A DNA stretch of 64,000 nucleotides, taken from Fluviicola chungangensis (GTDB lineage Bacteria; Bacteroidota; Bacteroidia; Flavobacteriales_D; Crocinitomicaceae). The notes under the pieces were generated by a model. The model saw nothing but the letters and a program-made list of their open reading frames with translations, was not told the DNA's origin and did not search any database. The translations under genes were made by a program, and so were the position numbers. Positions 62,925-64,000 of the stretch are shown here, one piece after another. The stretch spans positions 248,001 to 312,000 of the forward strand of contig NZ_VLPL01000002.1 of NCBI RefSeq assembly GCF_007558725.1, given 5' to 3'. Within the stretch, counting starts at the first letter, position 1; each line of letters opens with the position of its first letter.

Positions 62925-64000
62925 GCACAGGTGAATTTGATATTATAGTAATTGGTGCCGGAGTTGCAGGAGGAGTGTTTGCTGCCTCTCAACCCGCAGG
63001 CACACGTATCCTGGTCGTGGAGCGAGATCTTTCTGAACCGGACAGGATTATTGGAGAATTAATGCAGCCCAGAGGAATTCAGGCGTTGAATGAGCTGGAA
63101 CTCGGTCACTTACTGGAAGGGATTGATGCACAGGAAGTCAATGGTTATAACCTCATTAAAGGGAACGAACGTTTCATCATCAAATACGACGAAGTTCAAA
63201 AAGGAATCAAGGGAGTTGGTTTGAGAAACGGAAAATTCCTGACGAATATCCGGAAAGAACTTGAAAAAAGAGAGAACATCACCGTTGTTCAGGGGAACGT
63301 TACTCAAATCCTGCAGGAAAATAACGCCATCGTGGGTGTAAGTTATACGCAGGAAGACGGAACAAATGTGTCGCAATATGCAAAACTGACGATCGTTTGT
63401 GACGGGCCCATGTCCTTACTGCGTGACAAGTTGAGCAAGGTAAACAAAAAAGTTACTTCCTATTTCATGGGATTGGTCCTGAAAGACCTGGAATTGGAGT
63501 TCCCGTCTTACGGTCATATGATTGTTACCGGTGATTTTCCGATCCTGGTTTACCCGATCCATACCAATGCCTATCGGATCTTAATTGATTATCCGGGTGG
63601 AAAAGCTCCTAAAATGGGGAAAGAGTCTATCGAACGATTGAAAGAAAGTGTCGTAAAAGTACTGCCTCAAGAGATGATCGGTTCATTTTTAAAGGCAATG
63701 GATGAGGATGAGCTAAAAGTTATGCCGAACCATTCCATGAAGAACCAGGCATTTCGAATGAAAGGTGCAGTTCTTTTGGGCGATTCATTAAATATGAGAC
63801 ATCCGTTAACGGGTGGTGGAATGACAGCAACCTTTTCAGACATCCTTTGTCTGAACGGTGAATTGGCTGGAATTGATTTCCGGGATGAAACCAAATTGGA
63901 ATCTGCCGTTAATGAGTATTATAAGAACAGAGGGAAAGATGTTGAAACAATCAACATTTTGGCAAACGCTTTGTATGAGGTGTTTACAGATGGTGAATTA
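62921..64000 (+). CDS. squalene epoxidase (squalene monooxygenase), 3' end outside window
   Basis: 360 codons to the right edge, no stop. It uses FAD, NAD(P)H and O2 to make 2,3-oxidosqualene, the precursor of sterols. FAD motif IIVIGAGVAGG (8-18), then VERDLSEPDRIIGELMQP and a LEGIDAQEVNGY block like eukaryotic ERG1/SQLE, a CDGPMSLLRDKL segment, and the FAD/substrate motif LLGDSLNMRHPLTGGGMT with Asp288. The N-terminal anchor of eukaryotic forms is lacking, as in bacterial enzymes. ATG at 62921 overlaps the squalene synthase stop, so the two are coupled; an oxidosqualene cyclase is expected beyond the edge. Confidence 0.93.
   Translation, partial: MSTGEFDIIVIGAGVAGGVFAASQPAGTRILVVERDLSEPDRIIGELMQPRGIQALNELELGHLLEGIDAQEVNGYNLIKGNERFIIKYDEVQKGIKGVGLRNGKFLTNIRKELEKRENITVVQGNVTQILQENNAIVGVSYTQEDGTNVSQYAKLTIVCDGPMSLLRDKLSKVNKKVTSYFMGLVLKDLELEFPSYGHMIVTGDFPILVYPIHTNAYRILIDYPGGKAPKMGKESIERLKESVVKVLPQEMIGSFLKAMDEDELKVMPNHSMKNQAFRMKGAVLLGDSLNMRHPLTGGGMTATFSDILCLNGELAGIDFRDETKLESAVNEYYKNRGKDVETINILANALYEVFTDGEL

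Noticed and set aside
1-64000. CRISPR array, rRNA operon or intact insertion sequence
   Set aside because: No regularly spaced direct repeats, no rRNA core sequences and no transposase ORF were seen on either strand.

Overview
The window reads as the chromosome of a free-living Bacteroidetes (Bacteroidota), most likely a flavobacterial relative such as the Crocinitomicaceae/Fluviicola group. The genus is an inference. Grounds: secreted proteins with type IX secretion (T9SS) C-terminal sorting domains, many TAnnTTTG promoter boxes of the Bacteroidetes type, little sign of Shine-Dalgarno sites, an RprX/RprY-like two-component pair, and a flexirubin-type aryl-polyene pigment locus. No tRNA, rRNA, CRISPR array or intact insertion sequence was seen.

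1-14.5 kb: right part of a flexirubin/dialkylresorcinol-type pigment cluster. It holds a tyrosine ammonia-lyase (cut by the left edge), a SAM methyltransferase, two CrtI-like FAD oxidoreductases around a trifunctional MMPL transporter/acyltransferase/methyltransferase, a flavin halogenase-like enzyme, a PaaK-type acyl ligase, a C45-type autoproteolytic acyltransferase and a 4'-phosphopantetheinyl transferase. Likely logic: tyrosine to 4-coumarate, activation by the ligase, elongation by carrier protein and ketosynthases outside the window, tailoring by FAD enzymes and methyltransferases, and export or acylation by the MMPL protein.

14.5-31 kb: housekeeping and envelope genes: a lipoprotein, a T9SS protein, a D-2-hydroxyacid dehydrogenase, a YtxH/holin-like three-gene operon, an Lrp/AsnC regulator divergent from a methionine gamma-lyase-like gene, an acyltransferase 3, cysS, rnpA, an S41 protease, an O-antigen ligase-like protein, mgtE, a fasciclin protein and a large T9SS protein.

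31-50.5 kb: DEAD-box helicase, histidine kinase/response regulator pair, OmpA-family protein, aldehyde dehydrogenase, a two-gene operon of unknown function, a lipoprotein, LD-carboxypeptidase, ECF sigma/anti-sigma pair, ileS (carrying an in-frame palindromic repeat) and a Gcr-family membrane protein.

50.5-61.5 kb: a T9SS adhesin-like protein, a Ppx/GppA phosphatase, a YfiR-like/SpoIIE phosphatase, a beta-lactamase-family hydrolase, a decayed RHS-repeat toxin tail with a putative orphan immunity gene, a truncated secreted protein, a lipoprotein and a VOC protein.

61.8-64 kb: start of a sterol-type operon, a eukaryote-like squalene synthase coupled by ATGA overlap to a eukaryote-like squalene epoxidase cut by the right edge. 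This is the most striking biology in the window. The next most notable structural observation is the 75-bp palindromic element lying in frame inside ileS.
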